A stretch of DNA of 64,000 nucleotides from Gonatopus flavifemur (Eukaryota; Arthropoda; Insecta; Hymenoptera; Dryinidae): positions 2,656,001-2,720,000 of the forward strand of contig JAFFJZ010000017.1 of the NCBI GenBank assembly GCA_018340375.1. The letters are read 5' to 3'. Below the pieces are notes generated by a model, which did no database searches, was not told the origin of the DNA, and saw only the letters and a list, made by a program, of their open reading frames with translations. Position numbers and translations under genes: made by a program. Below are positions 51,367 through 64,000 of the stretch, piece by piece; the first letter of the stretch is position 1, and every line of letters starts with the position of its first letter.

Positions 51367-54300
51367 TTTTGGGTCAAAAATCCAAATTCCGGAAAATTCC
51401 CGGGTCACTGTCCCCAATCCGATTGATTAAGCATTTTGACCCTAAAACCTGGGATCATTTGGAAAAAATTGAATTCCGAATTTTGGGTGATAAAATGATT
51501 AAATTCCGGGAAAATCCCCTGGATCACTGACCTAATTTGGATGAAAAGACATTTTTTACCCCAAAGGGTAATGACTTTGGAAAAAGATTGAATTTCGAAT
51601 TTTTGGGGGGATAAAATGACTTAAATTCCGGGAAAATTCCCGGATCACTGTCCCCAATGCCAGAGTAGATTTAAGACAAGTTTTTAAAAAACCCAATTGG
51701 CTTTAAAAAAAAGATTGAATTTCGGAATTTTGGGTGATAAATGATTAACTTCCGGAAAAATTCCCGGATCAAATGGGCCCAATCCAGGTAGATTAAAGAC
51801 AGTTTTTATAAATCCCGGTGGGATAAAGATTTTTTAAACCCCTTTCCGAATTTTTTCCTTTTGGGTCAAAAATCCTTAAATTCCGGAAAATTCCCGGGTC
51901 ACTGTCCCCAATTCGATTGATTAAGCATTTTGACCCCAAAACGGTAATAACTTTGGAAAAAATTGAATTTCGAATTTTGGGGGGATAAAATGATTTAATT
52001 CCGGGAAAATTCCCGGATCACGTCCCCAATGCCAGAGTAGATTAAGACAAGTTTTTAAAAAACCCAATTGGCTTTAAAAAAAAGATTGAATTTCGGAATT
52101 TTTGCTTGATACAGGGGCCCGGCAAAAATTCCCGGATCAAATGGGCCCCAATCCAGGTAGATTAAAGACAGTTTTTATAAATCCCGGTGGGATAAAGATT
52201 TTTTAAACCCCTTTCCGAATTTTTTCCTTTTGGGTCATTCACTTAGGAGATTCCCAAAAATTTTGTGGACCAAATCCCCAAGAGATTGACCCCTAATCTG
52301 TTTTCCCCAAAAACCCGGTGGAAAAACATTTAAAAAAAAAGAAATTTCCCAATTTTGGGTGATAAAATGATTAACTTCCGGAAAAAATTTTCCCCGGATC
52401 ACTGGGCCCCAATCCAGAGTAGATTACCCAAAATGTTTTCCCTAATCCCGGTGGGATAAAATTTTTTAAAAACCAATCCCGTGTTTTTCCCAATTTGGGG
52501 CAAAAAAGCCAGGAGATTCCCAAAAAACTGTGGACCAAGATCCCCCCCGAAAAGATTTACCCTTTATCTTTGTCCCCCAATCCCGGGAGTAAATTTTTAA
52601 ACAAATCCGAATTTTTCCCCGGGGGCAAAATGATTAAATTCCGGAAGAATCCCCGGATACTGTTCCAATCCGGTTGATTTTAAAATTTGGACCCCCAATC
52701 CGGATTAACTTTGAAAACAAAAGATTGAATTTCGAATTTTGGGGGCCCATAAAATGATTAAATTCCGGAAAAATCCAGGATAAATTCCCAATCCAGGTAC
52801 ATTACCCCAAAGTTTTTAAATCCGGTAATGGCTTTAAAAAAGATTGAATTTCGAATTTTGGGGATAAAATGATTAAATTCCGGAAAAAATTTTCCCGGAT
52901 CACTGACCCCAATCCGGGGTAGATTACCCCAAAGTTTTTATGAATCCCGGGGAAAAGGGGTTTTGAAATCCCCAATCCTGTAATTTTTCAACTTCCGGGG
53001 CTGTAAATGACTTAGGAGATTCCGGCGAAAATCCTGCCTGGATCACAATGATACCCACATGCCGGGGTATGATTCCACCCAGTATCATCGTTTGTACCCT
53101 GAATCCGGATGAGATAGAGCATTTTGAAACTCCTAATCCTGTAATTCTTCAACTTTCGGGAGCTATAAAATGACTCAGGAGATTCCGGCAAAAATTCTGC
53201 CTGGATCACAATGATCCCCACATGCCAGAATATGATTTCACCCAGTATCATCGTTTGTACCCTGAATATGGATGAGATAGAGCATTTGAAGACAAAAGAG
53301 TTGTAATTTCGTAACTTTCGGGCGCTATAAAATGACTTAGGAGATTCCGGCAAAAATTCTGCCTGGATCACAATGATCCCCACATGCCGGAGTATGATTC
53401 CACCAAGTATCATCGTTTGTACCCTGAATCCGGATGAGATAGAGCATTTTGAAACTCCTAATCCTGTAATTTTTCAACTTCCGGGGGCTATAAAATGACT
53501 TAGGAGATTCCGGCAAGAATTCTGCCTGGATCACAATGACCCCCACATGCCAGAGTATGATTCCACTCAGTATCGTCGTTTGTACCCTGAATCCGGATGA
53601 GATAGTGCATTTGAAGACAAAAGAGTTGTAATTTCGTAACTTTCGGGCGCTATAAAATGACTTAGGAGATTCCGGCAAAAATCCTGATGGATCACAATGA
53701 TGCCCACATGCCAGAGTATCATTCCACCCAGTATCATCGTTTGGACCCTAAATCCGGATGAGATAGAGCATTTGAAGACAAAAGAGTTGTAATTTCGTAA
53801 CTTTCGGGCGCTATAAAATGACTTAGGAGATTCCGGCAAAAATTCTGCCTGGATCACAATGATCCCCACATGCCGGGGTATGATTCCACCCAGTATCATC
53901 GTTTGTACCCTGAATCCGGATGAGATAGAGCATTTTGAAACTCCTAATCCTGTAATTCTTCAACTTTCGGGAGCTATAAAATGACTCAGGAGATTCCGGC
54001 AAAAATTCTGCCTGGATCACAATGATCCCCACATGCCAGAATATGATTTCACCCAGTATCATCGTTTGTACCCTGAATATGGATGAGATAGAGCATTTGG
54101 AGACAAAAGAGTTGTAATTTCGTAACTTTCGGGCGCTATAGAATGACTTAGGAGATTCCGGCAAAAATTCTGCCTGGATCACAATGATCCCCACATGCCG
54201 GAGTATGATTCCACCAAGTATCATCGTTTGTACCCTGAATCCGGATGAGATAGAGCATTTTGAAACTCCTAATCCTGTAATTTTTCAACTTCCGGGGGCT

Positions 54301-55617
54301 ATAAAATGACTTAGGAGATTCCGGCAAGAATTCTGCCTGGATCACAATGACCCCCACATGCCAGAGTATGATTTCACCCAGTATCATCGTTTGTACCCCG
54401 AATCTGGATGAGATAGAGCATTTTGAAACTCCTAATCCTGTAGGTTTTCAACTTTCGGGAGCTATAAAATGACTTAAAAAGATTCCGGCAAAAATCCTGC
54501 CTGGATCACAATGATCCCCACATGTCAGAGTATGATTCCACTCAGTATCGTCGTTTGTACCCTGAATCCGGATGAGATAGTGCATTTGAAGACAAAAGAG
54601 TTGTAATTTCGTAACTTTTGGGCGCTATAAAATGACTTAGGAGATTCCGGCAAAAATTCTGCCTGGATCACAATGATCCCCACATGCCAGAATATGATTT
54701 TACCCAGTATTATCGTTTGTACCCTGAATCCGGTTGAGATAGAGCATTTTGAAACTCCTAATCCTGTAATTTTTCAACTTTCGGGAGCTATAAAATGACT
54801 TAGGAGATTCCGGCAAAAATCCTGCCTGGATCACAATGATTCCCACATGCCAGAGTATGATTTCACCCACTATTATAGTTTGTACCCTAAATCCGGATGG
54901 GATAGAGCATTTGAAGACAAAAAAGTTGTAATTCCGTAACTTTCGGGTGCTATAAAATGACTTAGGAGATTCCGGCGAAAATCCTGCCTGGATCACAATG
55001 ATCCCCACATGTCAGAGTATGATTCCACCCAGTATCATCGTTTGTACCCTGAATCCGGATGGGATAAAGCATTTTGAAACTCCTAATCCTGTAATTTTTC
55101 AACTTTCGGGTGCTATAAAATCACTTAGGAGATTCCGGCAAAAATTCTGCCTGGATCACAATGATCCCCACATGCCAGAGTATGATTCCACCTAGTATCA
55201 TCGTTTGTACCCTAAATCCGGATGGGATAGAGCATTTGAAGACAAAAAAGTTGTAATTCCGTAACTTTCCGGTGCTATAAAATGACTTAGGAGATTCCGG
55301 CGAAAATCCTGCCTGGATCACAATGATCCTCACATGTCAGAGTATGATTCCATCCAGTATCATCGTTTGTACCCCAAATGCGGATGAGATAGAGCATTTG
55401 AAGACAAAAGAGTTGTAATTTCGTAACTTTCGGGCGCTATAAAATGACTTAGGAGATTCCGGCGAAAATTCTGCCTGGATCACAATGATCCCCACATGCC
55501 AGAGTATGATTTCACCCAGTATCATAGTTTGTACCCCAAATGCGGATGAGATAGAGCATTTGAAGACAAAAGAGTTGTAATTTCGTAACTTTCGGGCGCT
55601 ATAAAATGACTTTGGAG

Positions 55618-58600
55618 ATTCCGGCGAAAATTCTGCCTGGATCACAAAGATCCCCACATGCCAGAGTATGATTCCACCCAGTATCATAGTTTGTACCCCA
55701 AATCCGGATGGGATAGAGCATTTAAAGACAAAAGAGTTGTAATTTCGGAACTTTCGGGTGCTATAAGATGACTTAGGAGCTTCCGGCAAAAATTCTGCTC
55801 GGATCACAATGGTCCCCACATGCCAGAGCATGATTCCACCAAGTATCATCGTTTGTACCCTAAATCCGGATGGGATAAAGCATTTTGAAACTCCTAATCC
55901 TGTAATTTTTCAACTTTCGGGTGCTATAAAATCACTTAGGAGATTCCGGCAAAAATTCTGCCTGAATCACAATGATCCCCACATGCCAGAGTATGATTCC
56001 ACCTAGTATCATCGTTTGTACCCTAAATCCGGATGAGATAGAGCATTTGAAGACAAAAAAATTGTAATTCCGTAACTTTCGGGAGCTATAAAATGACTCA
56101 GGAGATTCCGGCAAAAATTCTGCCTGGATCACAATGATCCCCACATGCCAGAATATGATTTCACCCAGTATTATCGTTTGTACCCTGAATCCGGTTGAGA
56201 TAGAGCATTTTGAAACACCTAATCCTGTAATTTTTCAACTTTCGGGAGCTATAAGATGACTTAGGAGATTCCGGCAAAAATCCTGCCTGGATCACAATGA
56301 TTCCCACATGCCAGAGTATGATTTCACCCAGTATTATAGTTTGTACCCTAAATCCGGATGGGATAGAGCATTTGAAGACAAAAAAGTTGTAATTCCGTAA
56401 CTTTCGGGTGCTATAAAATGACTTAGGAGATTCCGGCGAAAATCCTGCCTGGATCACAATGATCCTCACATGTCAGGGTATGATTTCACCCAGTATTATA
56501 GTTTGTACCCTAAATCCGGATGGGATAGAGCATTTGAAGACAAAAAAGTTGTAATTCCGTAACTTTCGGGTGCTATAAAATGACTTAGGAGATTCCGGCG
56601 AAAATCCTGCCTGGATCACAATGATCCTCACATGTCAGAGTATGATTCCACCCAGTATCATCGTTTGTACCCTAAATCCGGATGGGATAGAGCATTTGAA
56701 GACAAAAAAGTTGTAATTCCGTAACTTTCGGGTGCTATAAAATGACTTAGGAGATTCCGGCGAAAATCCTGCCTGGATCACAATGATCCTCACATGTCAG
56801 GGTATGATTCCATCCAGTATCATCGTTTGTACCCTAAATGCGGATGAGATAGAGCATTTGAAGACAAAAGAGTTGTAATTTCGTAACTTTCGGGCGCTAT
56901 AAAATGACTTAGGAGATTCCGGCGAAAATCCTGCCTGGATCACAATGATACCCACATGCCGGGGTATGATTCCACCCAGTATCATCGTTTGTACCCTGAA
57001 TCCGGATGAGATAGAGCATTTTGAAACTCCTAATCCTGTAATTCTTCAACTTTCGGGAGCTATAAAATGACTCAGGAGATTCCGGCAAAAATTCTGCCTG
57101 GATCACAATGATCCCCACATGCCAGAATATGATTTCACCCAGTATCATCGTTTGTACCCTGAATATGGATGAGATAGAGCATTTGAAGACAAAAGAGTTG
57201 TAATTTCGTAACTTTCGGGCGCTATAAAATGACTTAGGAGATTCCGGCAAAAATCCTGATGGATCACAATGATGCCCACATGCCAGAGTATCATTCCACC
57301 CAGTATCATCGTTTGCACCCTAAATCCGGATGAGATAGAGCATTTGAAGACAAAAGAGTTGTAATTTCGTAACTTTTGGGCGCTGTAAAATGACTTAGGA
57401 GATTACGGCAAAAATTCTGCCTGGATCACAATGATCCCCACATGCCGGGGTATGATTCCACCCGGTATCATCGTTTGTACCCTGAATCCGGATGAGATAG
57501 AGCATTTTGAAACTCCTAATCCTGTAATTCTTCAACTTTCGGGAGCTATAAAATGACTCAGGAGATTCCGGCAAAAATTCTGCCTGGATCACAATGATCC
57601 CCACATGCCAGAATATGATTTCACCCAGTATCATCGTTTGTACCCTGAATATGGATGAGATAGAGCATTTGAAGACAAAAGAGTTGTAATTTCGTAACTT
57701 TCGGGCGCTATAAAATGACTTAGGAGATTCCGGCAAAAATTCTGCCTGGATCACAATGATCCCCACATGCCGGAGTATGATTCCACCAAGTATCATCGTT
57801 TGTACCCTGAATCCGGATGAGATAGAGCATTTTGAAACTCCTAATCCTGTAATTTTTCAACTTCCGGGGGCTATAAAATGACTTAGGAGATTCCGGCAAG
57901 AATTCTGCCTGGATCACAATGACCCCCACATGCCAGAGTATGATTTCACCCAGTATCATCGTTTGTACCCTGAATCCGGATGAGATAGAGCATTTTGAAA
58001 CTCCTAATCCTGTAGGTTTTCAACTTTCGGGAGCTATAAAATGACTTAAAAAGATTCCGGCAAAAATCCTGCCTGGATCACAATGATCCCCACATGTCAG
58101 AGTATGATTCCACTCAGTATCGTCGTTTGTACCCTGAATCCGGATGAGATAGTGCATTTGAAGACAAAAGAGTTGTAATTTCGTAACTTTTGGGCGCTAT
58201 AAAATGACTTAGGAGATTCCGGCAAAAATTCTGCCTAGATCACAATGATCCCCACATGCCAGAATATGATTTTACCCAGTATTATCGTTTGTACCCTGAA
58301 TCCGGTTGAGATAGAGCATTTTGAAACTCCTAATCCTGTAATTTTTCAACTTTCGGGAGCTATAAAATGACTTAGGAGATTCCGGCAAAAATCCTGCCTG
58401 GATCACAATGATTCCCACATGCCAGAGTATGATTTCACCCACTATTATAGTTTGTACCCTAAATCCGGATGGGATAGAGCATTTGAAGACAAAAAAGTTG
58501 TAATTCCGTAACTTTCGGGTGCTATAAAATGACTTAGGAGATTCCGGCGAAAATCCTGCCTGGATCACAATGATCCCCACATGTCAGAGTATGATTCCAC

Positions 58601-60845
58601 CCAGTATCATCGTTTGTACCCTGAATCCGGATGGGATAAAGCATTTTGAAACTCCTAATCCTGTAATTTTTCAACTTTCGGGTGCTATAAAATCACTTAG
58701 GAGATTCCGGCAAAAATTCTGCCTGGATCACAATGATCCCCACATGCCAGAGTATGATTCCACCTAGTATCATCGTTTGTACCCTAAATCCGGATGGGAT
58801 AGAGCATTTGAAGACAAAAAAGTTGTAATTCCGTAACTTTCGGGTGCTATAAAATGACTTAGGAGATTCCGGCGAAAATCCTGCCTGGATCACAATGATC
58901 CTCACATGTCAGAGTATGATTCCATCCAGTATCATCGTTTGTACCCCAAATGCGGATGAGATAGAGCATTTGAAGACAAAAGAGTTGTAATTTCGTAACT
59001 TTCGGGCGCTATAAAATGACTTAGGAGATTCCGGCGAAAATCCTGCCTGGATCACAATGATCCCCACATGCCAGAGTATGATTTCACCCAGTATCATAGT
59101 TTGTACCCCAAATCCGGATGGGATAGAGCATTTAAAGACAAAAGAGTTGTAATTTCGGAACTTTCGGGTGCTATAAGATGACTTAGGAGCTTCCGGCAAA
59201 AATTCTGCTCGGATCACAATGGTCCTCACATGCCAGAGTATGATTCCACTAAGTATCATCGTTTGTACCCTAAATCCGGATGGGATAAAGCATTTTGAAA
59301 CTCCTGATCCTGTAATTTTTCAACTTTCGGGTGCTATAAAATCACTTAGGAGATTCCGGCAAAAATTCTGCCTGGATCACAATGATCCCCACATGCCGGG
59401 GTATGATTCTACCCAGTATCATCGTTTGTACCCTGAATCCGGATGAGATAGAGCATTTTGAAACTCCTAATCCTGTAGTTCTTCAACTTTCGGGAGCTAT
59501 AAAATGACTTAGGAGATTCCGGTAAAAATCCTGCCTGGATCACAATGATTCCCACATGCCAGAGTATGATTTCACCCAGTATTATAGTTTGTACCCTAAA
59601 TCCGGATGGGATAGAGCATTTGAAGACAAAAAAGTTGTAATTCCGTAACTTTCGGGTGCTATAAAATGACTTAGGAGATTCCGGCGAAAATCCTGCCTGG
59701 ATCACAATGATCCTCACATGTCAGAGTATGATTCCACCCAGTATCATCGTTTGTACCCTAAATCCGGATGGGATAGAGCATTTGAAGACAAGAAAGTTGT
59801 AATTCCGTAACTTTCGGGTGCTATAAAATGACTTAGGAGATTCCGGCGAAAATCCTGCCTGGATCACAATGATCCTCACATGTCAGGGTATGATTCCATC
59901 CAGTATCATCGTTTGTACCCTAAATGCGGATGAGATAGAGCATTTGAAGACAAAAGAGTTGTAATTTCGTAACTTTCGGGCGCTATAAAATGACTTAGGA
60001 GATTCCGGCGAAAATTCTGCCTGGATCACAATGATCCCCACATGCCAGAGTATGATTTCACCCAGTATCATAGTTTGTACCCCAAATCCGGATGGGATAG
60101 AGCATTTAAAGACAAAAGAGTTGTAATTTCGGAACTTTCGGGTGCTATAAGATGACTTAGGAGCTTCCGGCAAAAATTCTGCTCGGATCACAATGGTCCC
60201 CACATGCCAGAGCATGATTCCACCAAGTATCATCGTTTGTACCCTAAATCCGGATGGGATAAAGCATTTTGAAACTCCTAATCCTGTAATTTTTCAACTT
60301 TCGGGTGCTATAAAATCACTTAGGAGATTCCGGCAAAAATTCTGCCTGAATCACAATGATCCCCACATGCCAGAGTATGATTCCACCTAGTATCATCGTT
60401 TGTACCCTAAATCCGGATGAGATAGAGCATTTGAAGACAAAAAAATTGTAATTCCGTAACTTTCGGGAGCTATAAAATGACTCAGGAGATTCCGGCAAAA
60501 ATTCTGCCTGGATCACAATGATCCCCACATGCCAGAATATGATTTCACCCAGTATTATCGTTTGTACCCTGAATCCGGTTGAGATAGAGCATTTTGAAAC
60601 ACCTAATCCTGTAATTTTTCAACTTTCGGGAGCTATAAGATGACTTAGGAGATTCCGGCAAAAATCCTGCCTGGATCACAATGATTCCCACATGCCAGAG
60701 TATGATTTCACCCAGTATTATAGTTTGTACCCTAAATCCGGATGGGATAGAGCATTTGAAGACAAAAAAGTTGTAATTCCGTAACTTTCGGGTGCTATAA
60801 AATGACTTAGGAGATTCCGGCGAAAATCCTGCCTGGATCACAATG
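55618..60845. repeat. Long near-identical segment, copy 2
   Basis: Partner of 28347-33570. It starts at GGCGAAAATTCTGCC in the unit with CACAAAGATCCCC and ends where CATGTCAGAGTATGATTCCA is followed by CCCAG here and TCCAG in copy 1. Only a few substitutions were noticed, for example CTATAAGATG here versus CTTTAAGATG near 28977. Confidence 0.85.
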
Positions 60846-62508
60846 ATCCCCACATGTCAGAGTATGATTCCACCCAGTATCATCGTTCGTACCCTGAATC
60901 CGGATGAGATAGAGCATTTTGAAACTCCTAATCCTGTAATTCTTCAACTTTCGGGAGCTATAAAATGACTCAGGAGATTCCGGCAAAAATTCTGCCTGGA
61001 TCACAATGATCCCCACATGCCAGAATATGATTTTACCCAGTATCATCGTTTGTACCCTGAATACGGATGAGATAGAGCATTTGAAGACAAAAGAGTTGTA
61101 ATTTCGTAACTTTCGGGCGCTATAAAATGACTTAGGAGATTCCGGCAAAAATCCTGATGGATCACAATGATGCCCACATGCCAGAGTATCATTCCATCCA
61201 GTATCATCGTTTGCACCCTAAATCCGGATGAGATAGAGCATTTGAAGACAAAAGAGTTGTAATTTCGTAACTTTCGGGCGCTATAAAATGACTTAGGAGA
61301 TTCCGGCAAAAATTCTGCCTGGATCACAATGATCCCCACATGCCGGAGTATGATTCCACCCAGTATCATCGTTTGTACCCTGAATCCGGATGAGATAGAG
61401 CATTTTGAAACTCCTAATCCTGTAATTCTTCAACTTTCGGGAGCTATAAAATGACTCAGGAGATTCCGGCAAAAATTCTGCCTGGATCACAATGATCCCC
61501 ACATGCCAGAATATGATTTCACCCAGTATCATCGTTTGTACCCTGAATACGGATGAGATAGAGCATTTGAAGACAAAAGAGTTGTAATTTCGTAACTTTC
61601 GGGCGCTATAAAATGACTTAGGAGATTCCGGCAAAAATTCTGCCTGGATCACAATGATCCCCACATGCCGGAGTATGATTCCACCAAGTATCATCGTTTG
61701 TACCCTGAATCCGGATGAGATAGAGCATTTTGAAACTCCTAATCCTGTAATTTTTCAACTTCCGGGGGCTATAAAATGACTTAGGAGATTCCGGCAAGAA
61801 TTCTGCCTGGATCACAATGACCCCCACATGCCAGAGTATGATTTCACCCAGTATCATCGTTTGTACCCTGAATCCGGATGAGATAGAGCATTTTGAAACT
61901 CCTAATCCTGTAGGTTTTCAACTTTCGGGAGCTATAAAATGACTTAAAAAGATTCCGGCAAAAATCCTGCCTGGATCACAATGATCCCCACATGTCAGAG
62001 TATGATTCCACTCAGTATCGTCGTTTGTACCCTGAATCCGGATGAGATAGTGCATTTGAAGACAAAAGAGTTGTAATTTCGTAACTTTCGGGCGCTATAA
62101 AATGACTTAGGAGATTCCGGCAAAAATTCTGCCTGGATCACAATGATCCCCACATGCCAGAATATGATTCCACCTAGTATCATCGTTTGTACCCTAAATC
62201 CGAGTGGGATAGAGCATTTGAAGACAAAAAGGTTGTAATTCCGTAACTTTCGGGTGCTATAAAATGACTTAGGAGATTCCGGCGAAAATCCTGCCTGGAT
62301 CACAATGATCCTCACATGTCAGAGTATGATTCCACCCAGTATCATCGTTTGTACCCTAAATGCGGATGAGATAGAGCATTTGAAGACAAAAGAGTTGTAA
62401 TTTCGTAACTTTCGGGCGCTATAAAATGACTTAGGAGATTCCGGCAAAAATTCTGCCTGGATCACAATGATCCCCACATGCCAGAATATGATTTTACCCA
62501 GTATTATC

Positions 62509-63158
62509 GTTTGTACCCTGAATCCGGTTGAGATAGAGCATTTTGAAACTCCTAATCCTGTAATTTTTCAACTTTCGGGAGCTATAAAATGACTTAGGAG
62601 ATTCCGGCAAAAATCCTGCCTGGATCACAATGATTCCCACATGCCAGAGTATGATTTCACCCACTATTATAGTTTGTACCCTAAATCCGGATGGGATAGA
62701 GCATTTGAAGACAAAAAAGTTGTAATTCCGTAACTTTCGGGTGCTATAAAATGACTTAGGAGATTCCGGCGAAAATCCAGCCTGGATCACAATGATCCCC
62801 ACATGCCAGAATATGATTTTACCCAGTATTGTCGTTTGTACCCTGAATCCGGTTGAGATAGAGCATTTTGAAACTCCTAATCCTGTAATTTTTCAACTTT
62901 CGGGAGCTATAAAATGACTTAGGAGATTCCGGCAAAAATCCTGCCTGGATCACAATGATTCCCACATGCCAGAGTATGATTTCACCCACTATTATAGTTT
63001 GTACCCTAAATCCGGATGGGATAGAGCATTTGAAGACAAAAAAGTTGTAATTCCGTAACTTTCGGGTGCTATAAAATGACTTAGGAGATTCCGGCGAAAA
63101 TCCTGCCTGGATCACAATGATCCCCACATGTCAGAGTATGATTCCACCCAGTATCATC
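62509..63158. repeat. Recent 325-bp dimer duplication
   Basis: Dimer copies 62509-62833 and 62834-63158 are nearly identical. The differences I see are near the junction (TATTATCG versus TATTGTCG, and AATCCAGCC versus AATCCTGCC). The dimer, with its CACCCACTATTATAG junction, also occurs singly near 31017, 54717 and 58289. Confidence 0.85.
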
Positions 63159-64000
63159 GTTTGTACCCTGAATCCGGATGAGATAGAGCATTTGAAGACA
63201 AAAGAGTTGTAATTTCGTAACTTTCGGGCGCTATAAAATGACTTAGGAGATTCCGGCAAAAATTCTGCCTGGATCACAATGATCCTCACATGTCAGAGTA
63301 TGATTTCACCAAGTATCATCGTTTGTACCCTGAATCTGGATGAGATGGAGCATTTTGAAACTCCTAATCCTGTAATTTTTCAACTTTCGGGTGCTATAAA
63401 ATCACTAAGGAGATTCCGGCAAAAATTCTGCCTGGATCACAATGATCCTCACATGCCAGAGTATGATTGCACCCAGTATGATCGTTCGTACCCTCAATCC
63501 GGATGAGATAGAGCATTTTGGAACTCCTAATCCTGTAATTTTTCAACTTTCGGGGGCTACAAAATGACTCAGGAGATTCCGGCAAAAATCCTGCCTGGAT
63601 CACAATGATCCCCACATGTCAGAGTATGATTCCATCCAGTATCATCGTTTGTACCCCAAATGCGGATGAGATAGAGCATTTGAAGACAAAAGAGTTGTAA
63701 TTTCGTAACTTTCGGGCGCTATAAAATGACTTAGGAGATTCCGGCGAAAATTCTGCCTGGATCACAAAGATCCCCACATGCCAGAGTATGATTTCACCCA
63801 GTATCATAGTTTGTACCCCAAATCCGGATGGCATAGAGCATTTAAAGACAAAAGAGTTGTAATTTCGGAACTTTCGGGTGCTATGAGATGACTTAGGAGC
63901 TTCCGGCAAAAATTCTGCTCGGATCACAATGGTCCCCACATGCCAGAGTATGATTCCACCAAGTATCATCGTTTGTACCCTAAATCCGGATGGGATAAAG

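Larger units (their letters stand above)
39252..52973. repeat. Distorted satellite block with about 123-bp units
   Basis: Same orientation and phase as the flanks but strongly altered. Typical landmarks are TGATAAAATGATTAAATTCC, CCGGATCACTGTCCCCAATC, GACCCTAAAACCGG and GTTGAATTCCG. These align in order with parent landmarks CTATAAAATGAC, TGGATCACAATGATCCCC, TACCCTGAATCCGG and GTTGTAATTTCG. Unit length is about 123 bp, and the shortening is spread over many small losses instead of one deletion. Runs such as GGGGGG, CCCC and TTTTTT are frequent. It is either a derived satellite or an assembly/base-calling artefact; I favour the artefact. It contains no gene. Confidence 0.85.
52974..64000. repeat. 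Right satellite domain, family III, about 162-bp monomers
   Basis: The normal monomer returns within one unit at about 52974 (AATCCTGTAATTTTTCAAC) and continues to the window edge in the same orientation, roughly 68 monomers. Variants match family III (GAATATGGATGAG, GTAGGTTTTCAAC, CAGTATCGTCG). Internal copies occur at offsets of 3572 bp (53.8-55.3 to 57.4-58.9 kb, 22 monomers) and 3898 bp (57.4-57.9 to 61.3-61.8 kb, 24 monomers). The end from about 63159 returns to the family II type seen at 23.4-24.0 kb. The array is truncated by the window. Confidence 0.95.

Noticed and set aside
39252..52973. A transposon or foreign insertion splitting the array
   Set aside because: The block aligns to the satellite unit in the same phase and orientation throughout, and shows no terminal repeats, target-site duplication or coding domains.
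1..64000. Assignment to a named plant or animal satellite (several published satellites are near 160 bp)
   Set aside because: Length alone is not diagnostic and I could not recall a matching published consensus; a database search of the monomer would decide.

Overview
The whole 64 kb window is tandem satellite DNA from a eukaryotic chromosome, with every unit in the same orientation. I see no protein-coding gene, RNA gene, transposon, CRISPR array or other unique sequence. Long uninterrupted arrays like this are typical of centromeric, pericentromeric or subtelomeric heterochromatin. The species cannot be named from the sequence. Satellite monomers of about 160 bp are common in plants, so a plant is plausible, but I could not match the unit to a named family from memory.

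The basic unit is 162-163 bp. It has two main classes, told apart just upstream of the sequence TTTCGGG. Class A is 163 bp and carries GCATTTTGAAACTCCTAATC. Class B is 162 bp and carries GCATTTGAAGACAAAA. The monomers form higher-order repeats (HORs). Positions 1-12343 hold family I, with HOR copies of 18, 20, 16 and 13 monomers and a fifth, partial copy. Positions 12344-24841 hold family II, marked by a B subtype (AAAGAC, TTTCGGAAC, ATAAGATG, CTGCTCGG). Positions 24842-39251 hold family III, a remix of both with new variants (GTAGGTTTTCAAC, GAATATGGATG). Positions 52974-64000 hold more family III, and about 5.2 kb of it is nearly the same as 28347-33570.

Between the two normal domains, 39252-52973 is a very different block. 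It is recognisably the same satellite, in the same orientation and phase. However, its units have shrunk to about 123 bp by many scattered small losses, with longer homopolymer runs (GGGGGG, CCCC, TTTTTT, AAAAAA). Its units still form 15-unit HORs of 1850-1856 bp. It is either a novel derived satellite or, more likely in my view, systematic base-calling or consensus corruption of ordinary array sequence.

There is no gene cooperation to describe. The most interesting functional hints are a 17-bp motif in class B monomers that matches 8 of the 9 essential positions of the mammalian CENP-B box at exact spacing, and a TATAAAAT element in most monomers. The many open frames, mostly on the minus strand, arise because 162 is divisible by 3, so class B runs keep frame across monomers. 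They are not genes.
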